The position numbers were made by a program, and so were the translations under genes. Below, piece by piece: positions 25,120 to 36,310 of a DNA stretch of 64,000 nt. Source of the stretch: Monarcha castaneiventris obscurior (taxonomy: Eukaryota; Chordata; Aves; Passeriformes; Monarchidae); the NCBI GenBank assembly GCA_026261815.1, contig JAMPIT010000230.1, positions 37,656,501-37,720,500 of the forward strand. The letters are read 5' to 3'. The notes beneath the pieces were generated by a model, which saw only the letters and a list, made by a program, of their open reading frames with translations, was not told where the DNA came from and searched no databases. Position 1 is the stretch's first letter, and each line of letters starts with the position of its first letter.

Positions 25120-25794
25120 TTCGCCTTTAGAATTAAATATTCAATCTCTTCACAAACCTAAAAGTAGGTAAGTGAAAGTATCTGTAAGACTTAAAATCTT
25201 GTACTATAGGTGTGAGAAATTCAACATATCTCTTTCTTGTAAGGATCTCTCAATTTCAGTATTGCTTTAGCCACGATGAGCTGAATTGCTCTTAAAAGCT
25301 GCACGGAGCCAAAAAAAAGGGTTAGGAGTAAGTTGCATTCAAGTAGGGTTTTCAAATATTGAAACAGATATATTTTGTTTCTGAGGCATGGGTCTTTAAG
25401 ATTCCATGTCCTTCTGTCTGCTAGACCCATACGGTTTGCATGTCACAAAACCCAAATCCAATTCCATTCACAGCTGAGGGAGCATTATTCGGGTGGTCTG
25501 TAATTTTTTGGATTCAGATTAGGCTTAAAATTCAATCTGTTCTCAATAATTGAAGTCACATTTAACAATATTAATGAAAGCATGTCTGTTTTAATGGCAG
25601 TACAGCATTTGAGTCAACTTTTTCTTTCATGTATCACTAATAACCTCACTTCTTAAATGTTAGAAAAATACCCATATCTATGTAGAGAGTCTATAAGTAG
25701 TGTACACTTCTGATTTTATTCCGCCTGCCCCCCGTCACTGATCGCGTCTTTAGGGTCTCTGCTTTTAATATCGAAAGCAAAACAAGAGGTGCCC

Positions 25795-25925
25795 TGCAGC
25801 GCGGTGTTCTGGGCTGCCCTTACACCCTGTGACCACGAGATGTCACAGCCCGGCTGCGGGTGCGGAGCGCGGCTTCACCCCGCCGGCTGCCTTCCCTGCC
25901 CCTGCTCGCGGGATCATCGCACACC
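25795..25925. promoter_or_regulatory. small CpG-rich patch with CTCF-like core
   Basis: About 130 bases with many CpG dinucleotides sit in AT-rich surroundings. CCACGAGATGTCA at 25833-25845 matches 11 of 13 positions of the CTCF core. It is too short for a typical promoter island and could be a distal regulatory element or GC-rich repeat remnant. Confidence 0.3.
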
Positions 25926-26389
25926 ACCGCCTCCCAATATTGTCTTCGGAAAAGTATTTCCTAATGGGAAATATTTCTGTCTTCACCTGCCTTTATCCTT
26001 TGCTCTCCATTTGCTAACTCGGTAGTCAAAATACTTTCTCTGACAAACATTCATTTGGACTTTCTTCACAGCTTTATTATTTTGCTTTTCTCCTTTAAGC
26101 AACAGCTTCCCCCATTGTTGTAAATCTGGGGGGTTTTTTGTGAGAACATAGCAAAATAGGAAATAATGAAAAACCTCTTCACTTTCTCTATGCCAGTCAA
26201 GATTGAGTATATCTCAATTTCGTGACTTTGTCAGCCATCCCTTTTCTAAGGTAAAGAATTCCACCTTAAGTCACGGTACTTGAAAGGTATTCTCTACCTT
26301 GATTCCTTGTTGCCTCTGTCTTTTTTTTCCCTTTCTTGTTCTTGTGGAACATAAAAGCATGCAGCCTGTAAGATTTAGGAGCTTTGTGA
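25926..26389. other. unassigned sequence
   Basis: AT-rich, without gene or repeat that I can support. It may include the eroded 3' end of the adjoining antisense LINE fossil. Confidence 0.35.
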
Positions 26390-27340
26390 AGTCATGCAGT
26401 GGCATGGTGATGTGTTTCTCTGTTCCATCCTAGTAATTCCAAATACTTGATTTCCTTTATGGATTGCTCCTGAACATTGAACCACTGTTTTCATGGAGTT
26501 CTCATAACTTCAAGGTCATGCTTAATTTCAATTTTCAGTTTAGAGCTTGTCATATTTATAAAGGTAAATTTTTTTTCACATATTCGTCACTTTTAAGTTT
26601 TAATCTACCCTGTATTTCATCTGCCATTTTATTGCCCAGTCAGGACTAGAAAGTTATGTGAGGTTTTTTGCTATTTTTTGGTTGGTTTGTTGGTGGTTTT
26701 TTTTCAGTTCCTTATCCCCATGCCTTTCCTCTTTTTGGAACAAGTTTGTATCAACATTGGAGCATACTTAGAGATCCTCCTCAGTGTTTACTCACTTTTC
26801 CAGATAATTTATGGACATGTTGCACAAAAAAAGGCCAAGCAGAGACAATTTTTGGATTCTGTTAGTGAAATGCCATTACCAAAAAAACAAACCAAATATG
26901 CTTTTACCCATTTTTCTTGTTCTTTATTTGTCATTGGCTTAGTCATCTGAGGATCCATAAACTATGGCACTCCTACCTGTCTTAAGAGTCTATAGTGAGG
27001 AACCAATACAAATTCAAGGTTGTATCAACCTGATTTCTTAGTCAAGATATTTGCAGACTTCTTCAGGGAGTTTGAGTGGAAGTAATAATCTTTACATCTA
27101 TATTCATTCTCTATGATAAGATGTGATTCAGTATTCCCATCATCTGAGGGATCTTTGAAAAGCAGTGTTTTTTCAAAGCAGTGATTCAGCAGCATTGCAC
27201 AGATCCATTTTCTCCATACTAGTGCTATAATTCCAGCACTGTATCCTAAAACTCATCTGGTGCAGCATTTACACTCTCATTAGGGATGTTTCCTCAGCCA
27301 TGGCATTATCTATCCCAGTTACACAACTTCAATATTTGGA
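26390..27340 (-). mobile_element. ancient CR1/L3-clade LINE, reverse-transcriptase fossil
   Basis: On the minus strand, decayed reverse-transcriptase segments occur in the right order. They are an N-x-A-PDE start-of-domain segment near 27250, an FEK segment near 27170, NMSINYLEK (26822-26795, family FNIFINDLEKG), a shattered FADDTKL region near 26740, DWAIKWQMKY (26641-26612), a DLGV-like HDLEV near 26510, and AIHKGNQVFGI (26467-26435, family KKANxxLGxIKR). Frameshifts and stops interrupt all frames. Similar sequences survive in turtles, crocodilians and mammals (L3), so the insertion is probably far older than the young CR1 copies nearby. Confidence 0.7.
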
Positions 27341-30300
27341 AAAATCAATGGAATAGGAAGATTATTTTTTGGTGCAAGTTATTTTGGAAGGAAAAATGGC
27401 AGTACTTTTCTGGGTGTTTTTTTTGTCTGGTTTGTTCATTGGTTTGGTTTTCCTTTGGAAACTTCTTTGATCTCTGTGCTCTGAAAGTGTTTTTTTTTCT
27501 AGGTTTTGGGTGAATAGTTCAACTTCTGAAATCCTGAAGGCTCATTTAGCATCAGCTTGTGTATATCATTTCATTTTCCCAATGCTTTAAAAATATCAAA
27601 CTTCAAAAACCAAAATTCATTACTACCAACATTATTCTATCTGAATGGGATGCTTACAGAATTGAAGTATCAGTTTGACTTTCCTTACGGGGACATGTTG
27701 AGGTCTCATAGAGCATCATTCTAGTCTATTTTCCTGAAAAACTTGGTGAGTTACCCAAATCTTAGCTACCTACCTGGTGCATCTTCACTGGTAAGTCCAA
27801 TTGAAGTTCCTGCCCTGGATTTGAATTATTTGACATACTATTGCTTTAACTGCAGGAGCACAAATCAAAATGTTTAGAGTAGCCATGGGAGAGTTAATGT
27901 CTTTTCTTCAGTAACCAGCACCTTAATCAGAGATTCTGCTTAAATATTATGCTTTGTCTTCTGTTTAATACGTTTTTCCTGTGTTTCACTGGAGAACAAC
28001 TTACACCTCCTTATGTTCTGTGCAGGGTTTCTGACTGTTGCCATCTACTGAGGTTTTTGAAGGAATGTAGTTTCCTTGTTAATAATGGTGTTTCTCTTAG
28101 AATTATCACCACAAATTTTCTTCCACTACATCTTCTGCTTCAAAGTTTACTTTGCTCAAGGTAACATCACAAAGAGATTTAACTCAGTGTGTGTTCACTT
28201 CATGCTCAGACATTTCCAAGTCATTGTTTATGAATGCTTTCAAGAACAATGCCACTGGAGGAGGAATTCCTGTCCTTCCTTTAGACTCCTTCCTCTAAAA
28301 TAAAAGGTAGATTGACATTAAGCTGGCAAAAAGTGAATTTCCCATTGATTATGCCAGTTTACAATATATTCATATTTGGAAATAGTATTCAAGACAAACA
28401 TTTAAGTTTCAAATGTTCATTTCAGTGAGATTTGTTAAGGATTTTGTAAGCTTATAATCAGAGGATGCTAATTCCACAAACAAGAATATGCCAGTAACCC
28501 TTAATGGTCAATTTTCTTCAATAAGAGATGCTCAAGAATTTTATTCTCCCATTGACTGAGTCTCTCCAGTTTCAAAACTCTCTTAAGGTGCTGATTTATT
28601 TCTCATAATTCATGGGCAAGCTGCAGTTCATGGGGAGCTCCACCCCAAAAAGTGGTGTGGAGAAGAAGACATAGATTTTTTTTCAGTCTTGGACAACATC
28701 AAACCATCGAAGTTTATTCTGATAATGCTACTCTCAGAAGGTTTTATTGGAACTTGCATTAGTGTCCAACAGCTGTGTGTCTGGTCCAGTGTGATTGAAC
28801 TATGTCCCAGTCAAGCTGAACGTGATGTTGAATAGGAACTGTCAAGTTATAATGCAGTCCAAAAAATACAAAATACAAGGGTCCATATTTTTGTAGTGGT
28901 CTTTCCACTTCATTTGAGCAGTTCTGGGTATCTTCAGATGCAAGTCCTGGTACATCAGTATGGAAAAATCCAAGAGGGCTATGAATATGTTGAAGATTAT
29001 CTCTGTTTTCAGATGTGAATATTTGCTTAAGTTTAGAAGCCAAAAACTTACAGACATTCACTTTCTTTACTTGTCAAAAAGTGGAAAGCATGATCCCCAA
29101 AAATATCTGATCCTTCATGGAAGATTTCTCAATCAAGTTACTAAGTTTCAGTTCATTGCTCTTTTACCAATACAGAGAATTTCAGATCGGCTTCTTTAAA
29201 GATGTGAAACCAGAAATCTCAAAAGAACATGAGATTTGAACAGAAGCCATAAAGTAGATTTTGAATCTAGAAGTATTTTGTTTTTGTATATCAGTTACAA
29301 GCATAGATTTTTTTATTGTTTTATTAAAGTAATGTCTAATATTGAAGACTTTAGTCCTAATACATGTTAGTATTGGGACTTGTATCGAATTTAGAAATAG
29401 TTACAAAAAAGGTAAACTTTAAATTATATTCTCTTTTATGCTTTTCAGATTCAGAATCACTAGTTTGGTTAAGTAATATCTTATTATTTTAGAAACGGTA
29501 GGAAAATAATCCACATTTTATCTTAGGTAATGTCATAGCACACAAGTCACTCTACCTGATGAAACTTTATCATTAATCAGAGGCCTGATGCTCCCTGAAT
29601 GATACATTTTGAGAGTTGAACAGTATTCATAGTGGAAGAGAGAGATCTACACTGGATTTCCTACAGATGCCCAGAGAGTTTTCATGTTTCAGTAAATATA
29701 TAGAAAATTACTGCAGTGTTCAATTTGTTTTGATGCTGCTTTCAAGGAACAGCTCTAAACATGATCAATAGTTGTGAAAGTTCCATTTCTTGATTCATAC
29801 TGTCAACTTCCACACAATATCAAACAACTGTCATCTATAGGTAGGTACTATAAATAGGCAACTGTGCTCAGTGATTGCTGCTAGACTGGAATCAAGGCAG
29901 GAAAACAGTTAAGGTGAGCCAAAGAAGCAGAAATTAGGAGTAGCACAGAGCATCTTAAAAAAAAAAAAGAAAAAAGGCAAGAAAGCGAAAGGATACTCGG
30001 GAGTCAGACTTGGAATCAAAAAGCCACAGAATCAAAATGTATACTAACTAGAAGGGGAAGGTAAGAGTTTATTTCAACAGGCAGGCAGGCTGACTGGTTG
30101 GGAGTGGGAAGCAGAATGAAGCAGGTATTAATTGGGTCAGAGAAGGAAGCCACAGGAATCTAATTGCAGCTGATCAGAAATAACTGAGCTCACATGGATG
30201 GCATCTCAGAGTTTGATGGAGCCAACCCAGTCCTTAACTACTCAAAATGTTCAGATATTTATTAGGTCTTACTGGGAGAATTCCTCCCCCCTTCAGTAGA

Positions 30301-30852
30301 AATCCAGATTAACTGGCACCACCAGCAACATGATCTCTTTGTTGGCTATTCTTTATGCTCCATCTGATCACATTGCTCATACTTGCTTCAGTGGTAGCTC
30401 CTCCAAAGAGTCTGTCTTTAAAGAAGGGAAAAAACCCAAAACAAAACTGCTGCCCTCATTTGGTCAGACGGTCACCTCAGGTATGGCACACGAGGTGTCC
30501 TGGGGGAAGACTGGGTTCTGCACGATGCAGAGGGGTTGACAGTGGTGGTCTCACTTGTTTTCAATGTATTGTCTAAATTCCCATTTCCAGGTGCCTGCTT
30601 AACTGGATTTACAGATCGTATTACCTAGTTTTGATTACATTAACCCTCACAAAATGGATGAGTGGCTTAAAAAGATTCCTGTAAAAAAACTGTCATTGAA
30701 GATAATGCTGAGCACAAGCAGGGAACAAGGAAATGGTACAGCTGACACTTCCAAGTGTGATTTCTTTGTCAGCCACATGACATCAAGAGCAATGGTGATA
30801 TGATTGGATCTGGCAATAAGTTGATCAAACACATTAAAAATTATCAAGACTG
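27341..30852. other. unassigned AT-rich sequence
   Basis: No supported gene. A 100-codon minus-strand frame at 28759-29061 shows no motif I recognise. An A-rich stretch lies near 29957-29978. The CTCF-like motif at 28038 is listed separately. Confidence 0.4.
28038..28051 (-). promoter_or_regulatory. CTCF-like motif
   Basis: TTGCCATCTACTGA on the plus strand matches YGCCMYCTRSTGG at 12 of 13 positions, so the CCASYAGRKGGC form lies on the minus strand. It is oriented opposite to the 1355 motif, the convergent arrangement that favours loops. Occupancy is not shown. Confidence 0.35.
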
Positions 30853-31253
30853 AAATATCCTGTGAGGAAAGGCTGAGAGAACTTGGTTTGTTCAGCCTGG
30901 AAAAGAGAAGGATTCGGGACGACCTAATCGCGGCCTTCCTGTACCTGAAGGGAAACTACAAGAAAAATGGAGAGGGACTTTTTACCAGAGCATGTAGTGA
31001 CAGGACAAAGGGGAATGGCTTAAAAATGGAAGAGGGTAGGTTTAGATTAGATATTAGGAAGAATTTTTTTACTGTGAGAGTGGCAAGGCATTGGAAAAGG
31101 TTGCCCAGAGAAGTTGTGGATACCTCATCCCTGGGAAGCATTCAAGGCCAGGTTGGATGGAGCTCTGAGAAACCTGATCTAGTAAAGTTGTCCTTTCCTG
31201 TGGCAGGGGGGTTGGAGCTATCATTCTATGATTCTATGAGTATGACTCTATGA
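30853..31253 (+). mobile_element. CR1 LINE with C-terminal ORF2 remnant
   Basis: Carries the end of the CR1 ORF2 polyprotein. In one frame from 30888 it reads [20 protein letters not shown], then DRTKGNGLK, then a segment at about 31045-31120 with [12 protein letters not shown] and WKRLPREVV. These are the standard terminal segments of CR1 reverse transcriptase. The 3' UTR follows and ends in ATTCTATGATTCTATG repeats at about 31222-31253. It is one of the least decayed copies in the window but is strongly 5'-truncated, so it cannot move by itself. Confidence 0.95.
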
Positions 31254-31469
31254 ATTGACATCCACTGTTTATAATGAAGTTCACCAAGAGTGTGCATTGT
31301 GTCTTGAGATACCAGCTAAAGGTAGTATGAAGCCACTATGGTTAGCAAGATTTTTAGAAAACTATGCATTTAGAACATGAAGATAGACCTTCACAAATTA
31401 TTTTCAGTGATGTTTTGAGTTCTATTGCTCAAACCAGTACTTTGCAAAACTTAATGATAAAAATCTAGA

Positions 31470-32240
31470 AGTTTCATAAGTAATAGCAAAAGACCACATG
31501 CCATTGGGGAAACAATTGTAATTCCCACAACGATAAAAATCGCTGAAATAACACAGGTAAAACAATATAGCAGCAATCTAAATTGCACTCTTCTGTTCGT
31601 AAATACTGTTGAAAGATGCATAGAAGACTGCTGAAGATTTGAAGAAACAAATTATTAGGACAGTTACTGCTCTAAATGCACTGGAGAAGATCTATTCTCA
31701 ACAGGAAATGGTTTCTTTAGTGAAACCAATGTTTAATGGAAAAACTGCAAATGTAGCCACTGATGGAGTGGCTGCTTTGACTGGAATAAAAAAGGGATTC
31801 CAGACTAAGGCTACAGAGAGAGCACTGCACACGAAACTCCCTCACTGCATCACTCAGCTTGAGCTATTGCAGCAAAGTGGTTGGAGTCAGGAATGCACAA
31901 AATGCTACAGGATGACATCAATGTTATAACTTGACAAAAACAAGCCCTTCAAACAGTGGCATCTTTATCAGACTTTGAAATGAGGTGGGGAGGGGCCAAG
32001 AAAATCCCTGGCACCAGACTGAGGTTTTCTGGATAACTTGTGGCAAAGTGCTTAAAAGCGTTGTCAAACTTGATACATTTTTCTTCTACAAAAAGACAAG
32101 TGTTCCAAATTTGCTGACATTTTTGGTGATGAAAAGCTGCTTTAGCCTAGCAGGAATTTCCAAAAAATAATCAGACTTAATGTGTCCCTTTGAGGGGAAG
32201 GTGATGTTTTAACAGTGAATGAGACATACAAAAATCCTTT
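31470..32240 (+). mobile_element. decayed hAT-family transposase (ZBED5/FAM200/SCAND3-like)
   Basis: Hallmarks of this hAT transposase group appear in order. KRPHAIGE (31488-31511; family KPHTIGE) is followed by IPTTIKIAEI. Then come NTVERCIED (31602-31628), AEDLKKQII (31630-31656), TDGVAALTG (31759-31785; family TDGAPAMLG), HC (31843-31848; family HCMIHREAL), SNSGIF near 31960, TEVFWITCGKVLK (32018-32056; family TEVRWLSRGKVLK), FGDEKLL near 32120 and SL-GE-DVLTV near 32190-32220. Frameshifts near 31488 and 31629 and several stops break the frame. About 80-100 residues normally found before TDG are missing. It is therefore a fossil element or a dead copy of a domesticated relative. No terminal inverted repeats were found. 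A CR1 tail ends 220 bases upstream. Confidence 0.78.
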
Positions 32241-33544
32241 TATTTTATGTTTGCTATTCCTTAAAATAATAATATCAGAGACCACAGATCTATACATCTA
32301 AAATGTAAGTATTTTGAAAAGTGTGCTGAAATTTTATTATACTGGTTTTTATTGTGATGTAATAAATCAACTACAACAGCTATATTAGTATTTCAAAGGT
32401 AAGGAGTACATATATCTTATGAATAACCAGTATAATATAATTTGTTTGTCAGATGTATTTGACTTCTGCCTATATTGGTCTTGAAATAGTTTTTGGCAGT
32501 ACTAGAGGATCAAACAGGTGGTAATGATGCTCAAGTGAAGAGTGAGGTCTCTTATAAAATTTGCTGTAAAATATAAATCTTTAGTGTTCTGATTAAAAGC
32601 AATGATAAGCAAGGTATTAGCTTCATAGTTTTTGCTTCTCTTACACGTTTTTTCTTTTGCTGTCAATCAATTTTAGACTTGTAGCTCCTAAAGTACTTTG
32701 AAAAAACAACTGGAACCCCTCCATCACAACAATTCTGATGTTTTTTAGGACAGAATAAAATTTAATTTTTTTAAAGCCTACCTAGAAGATTTTAATAGTG
32801 TGTTTTAAGGTATCATAAAAGCAATTTTATTTCTAAATACTATTTAAGTTTTGAATTTCTTTTATATTACTGGTTTTTTGCACATTTTTCATTTGTTCCA
32901 CATGCTCTTTTATGTGTATTATTCTGTATTTTAAAAGTAGATATTTTAAGTGTACCAGTGTAGAAGTGTGAGGCACAAAAGGAGCATGTTTTGAGGGGGA
33001 GGAAAGCAGGATCAGGTGTAAAATCTGAAAACTTGTTAGGGCTTTTTCATGTGTTTAGACACAATGTTTTAGACTTATGTGGCCACATATGAATGTTATT
33101 TAACAAGTGGTGTGTAAATTATTTTGTTTGTGTGACTATGCCAAACAGTATAATTCAGCTAACCCTTGAAATATGTCTCAATTTAATTAAATGTGTTAGA
33201 ATTTCTTTAAAATGGATCAAGGCATGTTTCTAGTATCTACTAGTCAGTCTCTATCAAGTAGATGGAAAACTAATTCCCAAAGTCAGTCTTTCAATGCAAA
33301 GAATGTGAAAACAAACCAGCAAAATAAAGCACATTCATTGCTCCCAGCACAGGCTCCCAAAGGAGCTGCCACAGTACAACTCATTGGTATGAAAAGTAAG
33401 AGTTACCACGTATGTTTAAATATAATCCAATCACTGCAGGTTGATCTGTTTTAAGACTCCGTTTTTTGTCAAGTTTCTCATGCAAAATCATGAGCTCTAA
33501 CCATGTTCAAAACTGGCATCAAAGATTTATTGTATAATCTATAA

Positions 33545-33576
33545 TGTATATGTATGTGTGTGTATATATATATATA
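33545..33576 (+). repeat. TG/TA dinucleotide microsatellite
   Basis: An imperfect run of TA, TG and again TA dinucleotides (TATGTATGTGTGTGTATATATATATATA). It is likely length-polymorphic. Confidence 0.9.
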
Positions 33577-33935
33577 AAATGTATAACCTAACATTAAACA
33601 CCCACTTAACATCCATGAAAACAGATTACCTGCATTTTGGAGCCTTTTCGGGGATTTTAAAAAGAATTCTGTTTTAATTACTTTTTTTTTTTTTTTGCAT
33701 ACTTTGCCTTTTTGCAGCCAAATAATGGCTTTAAACACATAAACAGGTGGACAAGTTTCAAAAACCCCGAAATACTAAGTACTAAACTATGTAAAAAATC
33801 AGGTCACAAGTCTTGTAATGGTTTTCAGGGTGTACAAGGCACACGTGAAAGTCTCACACCACATATGGGAGGTAATTCTTTGAAAAAACCTCTTGGAATA
33901 ATTTTGGAATTTTAGAGATATTACACCCTGCCTGA

Positions 33936-33961
33936 AGCTTCTTTTTCCTTTGCAGGTAAGT
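33936..33961 (+). promoter_or_regulatory. strong recursive-splice-like site (CAG|GTAAGT)
   Basis: The tract CTTCTTTTTCCTTTGCAG ends at 33955 and is followed directly by GTAAGTAC from 33956. Both halves match vertebrate 3' and 5' splice consensus closely, so a zero-nucleotide exon could be recognised here. Reading on as an ordinary exon meets stops in all frames soon (TAA and TAG within 20 bases), which argues against a normal coding exon. It lies 20 kb downstream of the 13 kb CpG island, same strand. Confidence 0.5.
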
Positions 33962-35849
33962 ACTACTATTAGTAGCATTCCCAGATGTCACAGTTTGTCC
34001 AGATGTATAAGCGGTACTATTTTTTTATTTATTTACTAATCTCTGATTTCCTGGAAATTAATTTAAAAAAATACTACACTTCAACACAATAAAATGTATA
34101 CTTATCATCAAAAATATGGAACAGTTGTTAAATATGGGATTCAAAAAGAACTTCTAAAGTGCTAGCAGATAGCAGCTGTACTGTGAGAACTGGTTATGCC
34201 TTTGTCTCTGTAACTGGAACTAAGACTGTACTTTTGTGACAGCTAAAATTTCTGGTTTCCAGTCTGAAGTGGTTTCTAATAGATGTACAACCATTTTCTC
34301 CAAGCTTGTGTTGCCATTATGTTTAAACATCTATGTTCCTTCTTGGTGCTCCCTTTCAACATGTCTTCTATTAGAATACAATAATCTCCTCTTGCATCAT
34401 AAGTTGGCATTGTTACTCTTAGCTCAGCTTCAGGCCTTATTTTCTGTGTGCCAGTGTAGACTTACATACTTAGAAAAGGAATCCCATCAGGAAACTGATG
34501 ATTGAAAGGTTTTTATTGATTATTAGTTCCTTGACCCAGTTCACTGCATAGATACAGGATCATTTGTGCTGGTAGAAAGGTGCAGGTGATGCAGAAGCAA
34601 GAACAAACTATGGTGGAATTGGAGGTAAGGAAAGAAGGTAGTGTGCTATCACTTCCTTTAACATTGTTATTACAAAACAGGGAAATTTCCATTCCCTGAT
34701 CATTCTAGTAATGGTTCTCCACATGTGTCCCAGTTTGAATCCATTTTTCTTTAATATAAGTTGCCAGAATTCTGCATAGCTGTATACACAGGGGTTCATT
34801 AGTGCAATGTAACATAGCATAAAGGCTTTTTTTACTCTACTGAAATGATAATTTCTGATTTAAGGTCATGTTTGCCTTGTAGGGTTGCATCCCATTGGTG
34901 GCTGAGTTGTCCTGAGATTGACTAATATGTTATGATCTTCATTTCCCTAATAGGTTTTCAGTGTATTAGTTTCTGAGGAACTGTCACAGAACTAGATTTA
35001 GGCATAAATAGTTGTGTATGATGACTGACTGATGTGTCTGCAGAATCATCATGGTACAGAATTGCTCCCATATTTCATCCTCTCTTAGCAGCTCAGGGTG
35101 CCAAGATCACACGAGCATTAATTTCGTGTGATTGCTCCTATGCTGGCTGTGTACTCGTCCCCTCCTGCTCACACCTCTTCCCCAACACCGTCAACTTGGC
35201 TGCTAGAGGGGATAACAAAAGAGAAAGGAGTTCATTTCAACATGGGGGAGTGAAGATGGATTTAAGAGCTTAAAGCTAGTCCCTACTTCTAACAGGGCTG
35301 GGTGGTTTAGGTCTTAATATAATATAACATATATTAATGGGACTGGGAAGCTTTACTCAGTTGTGACCTTTGTTGCCTCCTCCTAATTTCTCCAGACTGG
35401 AGGCAACATAGTGTTCTAGGAGGATTTGGTCACTGACAGAGGTGAGCACAGAGGAAACTGGGATCTTGGCTGTCTGATGCTGGAGCTGGAAGTCCTTTTC
35501 ACCTGCGATGAGTACGTTTCACTTCTCTGCCTCTGCCGGTAGCTTTCCATTGTTCTCCTCAGACAGTGTGCATGGCCCCAACCCCGAGGCAGGGAGGGGG
35601 TTGTGCAGAAGGCAGTGGAACCATGGTTGGTTGTTATTGGTGGTAGCAATGTTGCTTAGCTTAGCAACACAAACTTCTCAGGGAAGATGTTCCTGTCCTG
35701 GTTCCTCTGTCATCACCACAAAATACAGTTTTGAAGCATGTTCATGTTGAGAAAATAAGTAATTTTATCCTCTCCTTGAGGGCATCAAAATCCAATTTGG
35801 TATACACTTCTAAGAAGCCTTAAGCACTGAGCCTGTGCCCCAGCCTCAT

Positions 35850-36310
35850 ACTTCGTATTATTAAATGTCATGACACTTCTATTACTCCAGTCCCCGAGTT
35901 ACCCAGTTTTCCCTTTGTCCTAGTTCAGTTCTCTGTATTGACACATGGTTAGGAGGCATTGACATCACTCCTACTTTTTATGCCAGGCAGTTTTAAAAAT
36001 ATTTAATAAGATTGTTCTCAAAGATGATCTTTGAGGAACTCCACTACTAACTTCACTCTAGGGCAGAGGTCTTGCATACAAGAGTTGACATCTCCTCCAT
36101 GGCCAGTTCCTTACGTCTTACAATTGCAGCAATAACCCCAATTTTATGTAAAACTTTATGCAGAATATTGTAGAGATCTAGACAAATATTACTCTGCTTT
36201 TTATTTGTCCATAAAATTTGCTCTTTTATTAAAGGCATCCAGTCATTCTAGCAGGATTGGTTTACTAGTCATGTCATTTTATCTCATTTTCCATTTACTC
36301 TCATATATTT
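35850..36310 (-). mobile_element. ancient CR1/L3-clade LINE, reverse-transcriptase fossil
   Basis: The minus strand at about 36033-35986 reads GVPQRSSLRTILLNIF, a clear relative of the reverse-transcriptase motif GVPQGSxLGPxLFNIF. Flanking blocks match the same ancient family when read antisense. 'ttctagcaggattgg' near 36247 corresponds to the part upstream of the motif, and 'attactccagtcc' near 35880 to the part downstream. All frames are broken. It is a separate insertion from the fossil at 26.4-27.3 kb. Confidence 0.7.

Larger units (their letters stand above)
32241..35849. other. intron-like sequence
   Basis: No exon or named repeat supported, apart from the dinucleotide tract and splice-like site listed separately. 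A moderately GC-rich part at about 35040-35760 has short open frames on both strands without a recognisable motif. Confidence 0.4.

Noticed and set aside
28759..29061. 100-codon minus-strand frame near a possible old repeat
   Set aside because: No reverse-transcriptase, integrase or other motif could be identified.
29514..29535. TTATCTTAG|GTAATG as another recursive-splice site
   Set aside because: Weak pyrimidine tract and non-consensus donor. Similar weak AG|GT pairs occur at 29840, 50637 and 62720.
35651..35668. GTTGCT...AGCAAC arms resembling an RFX X-box
   Set aside because: The spacer of 6 bases is longer than the 0-3 typical for RFX half-sites.
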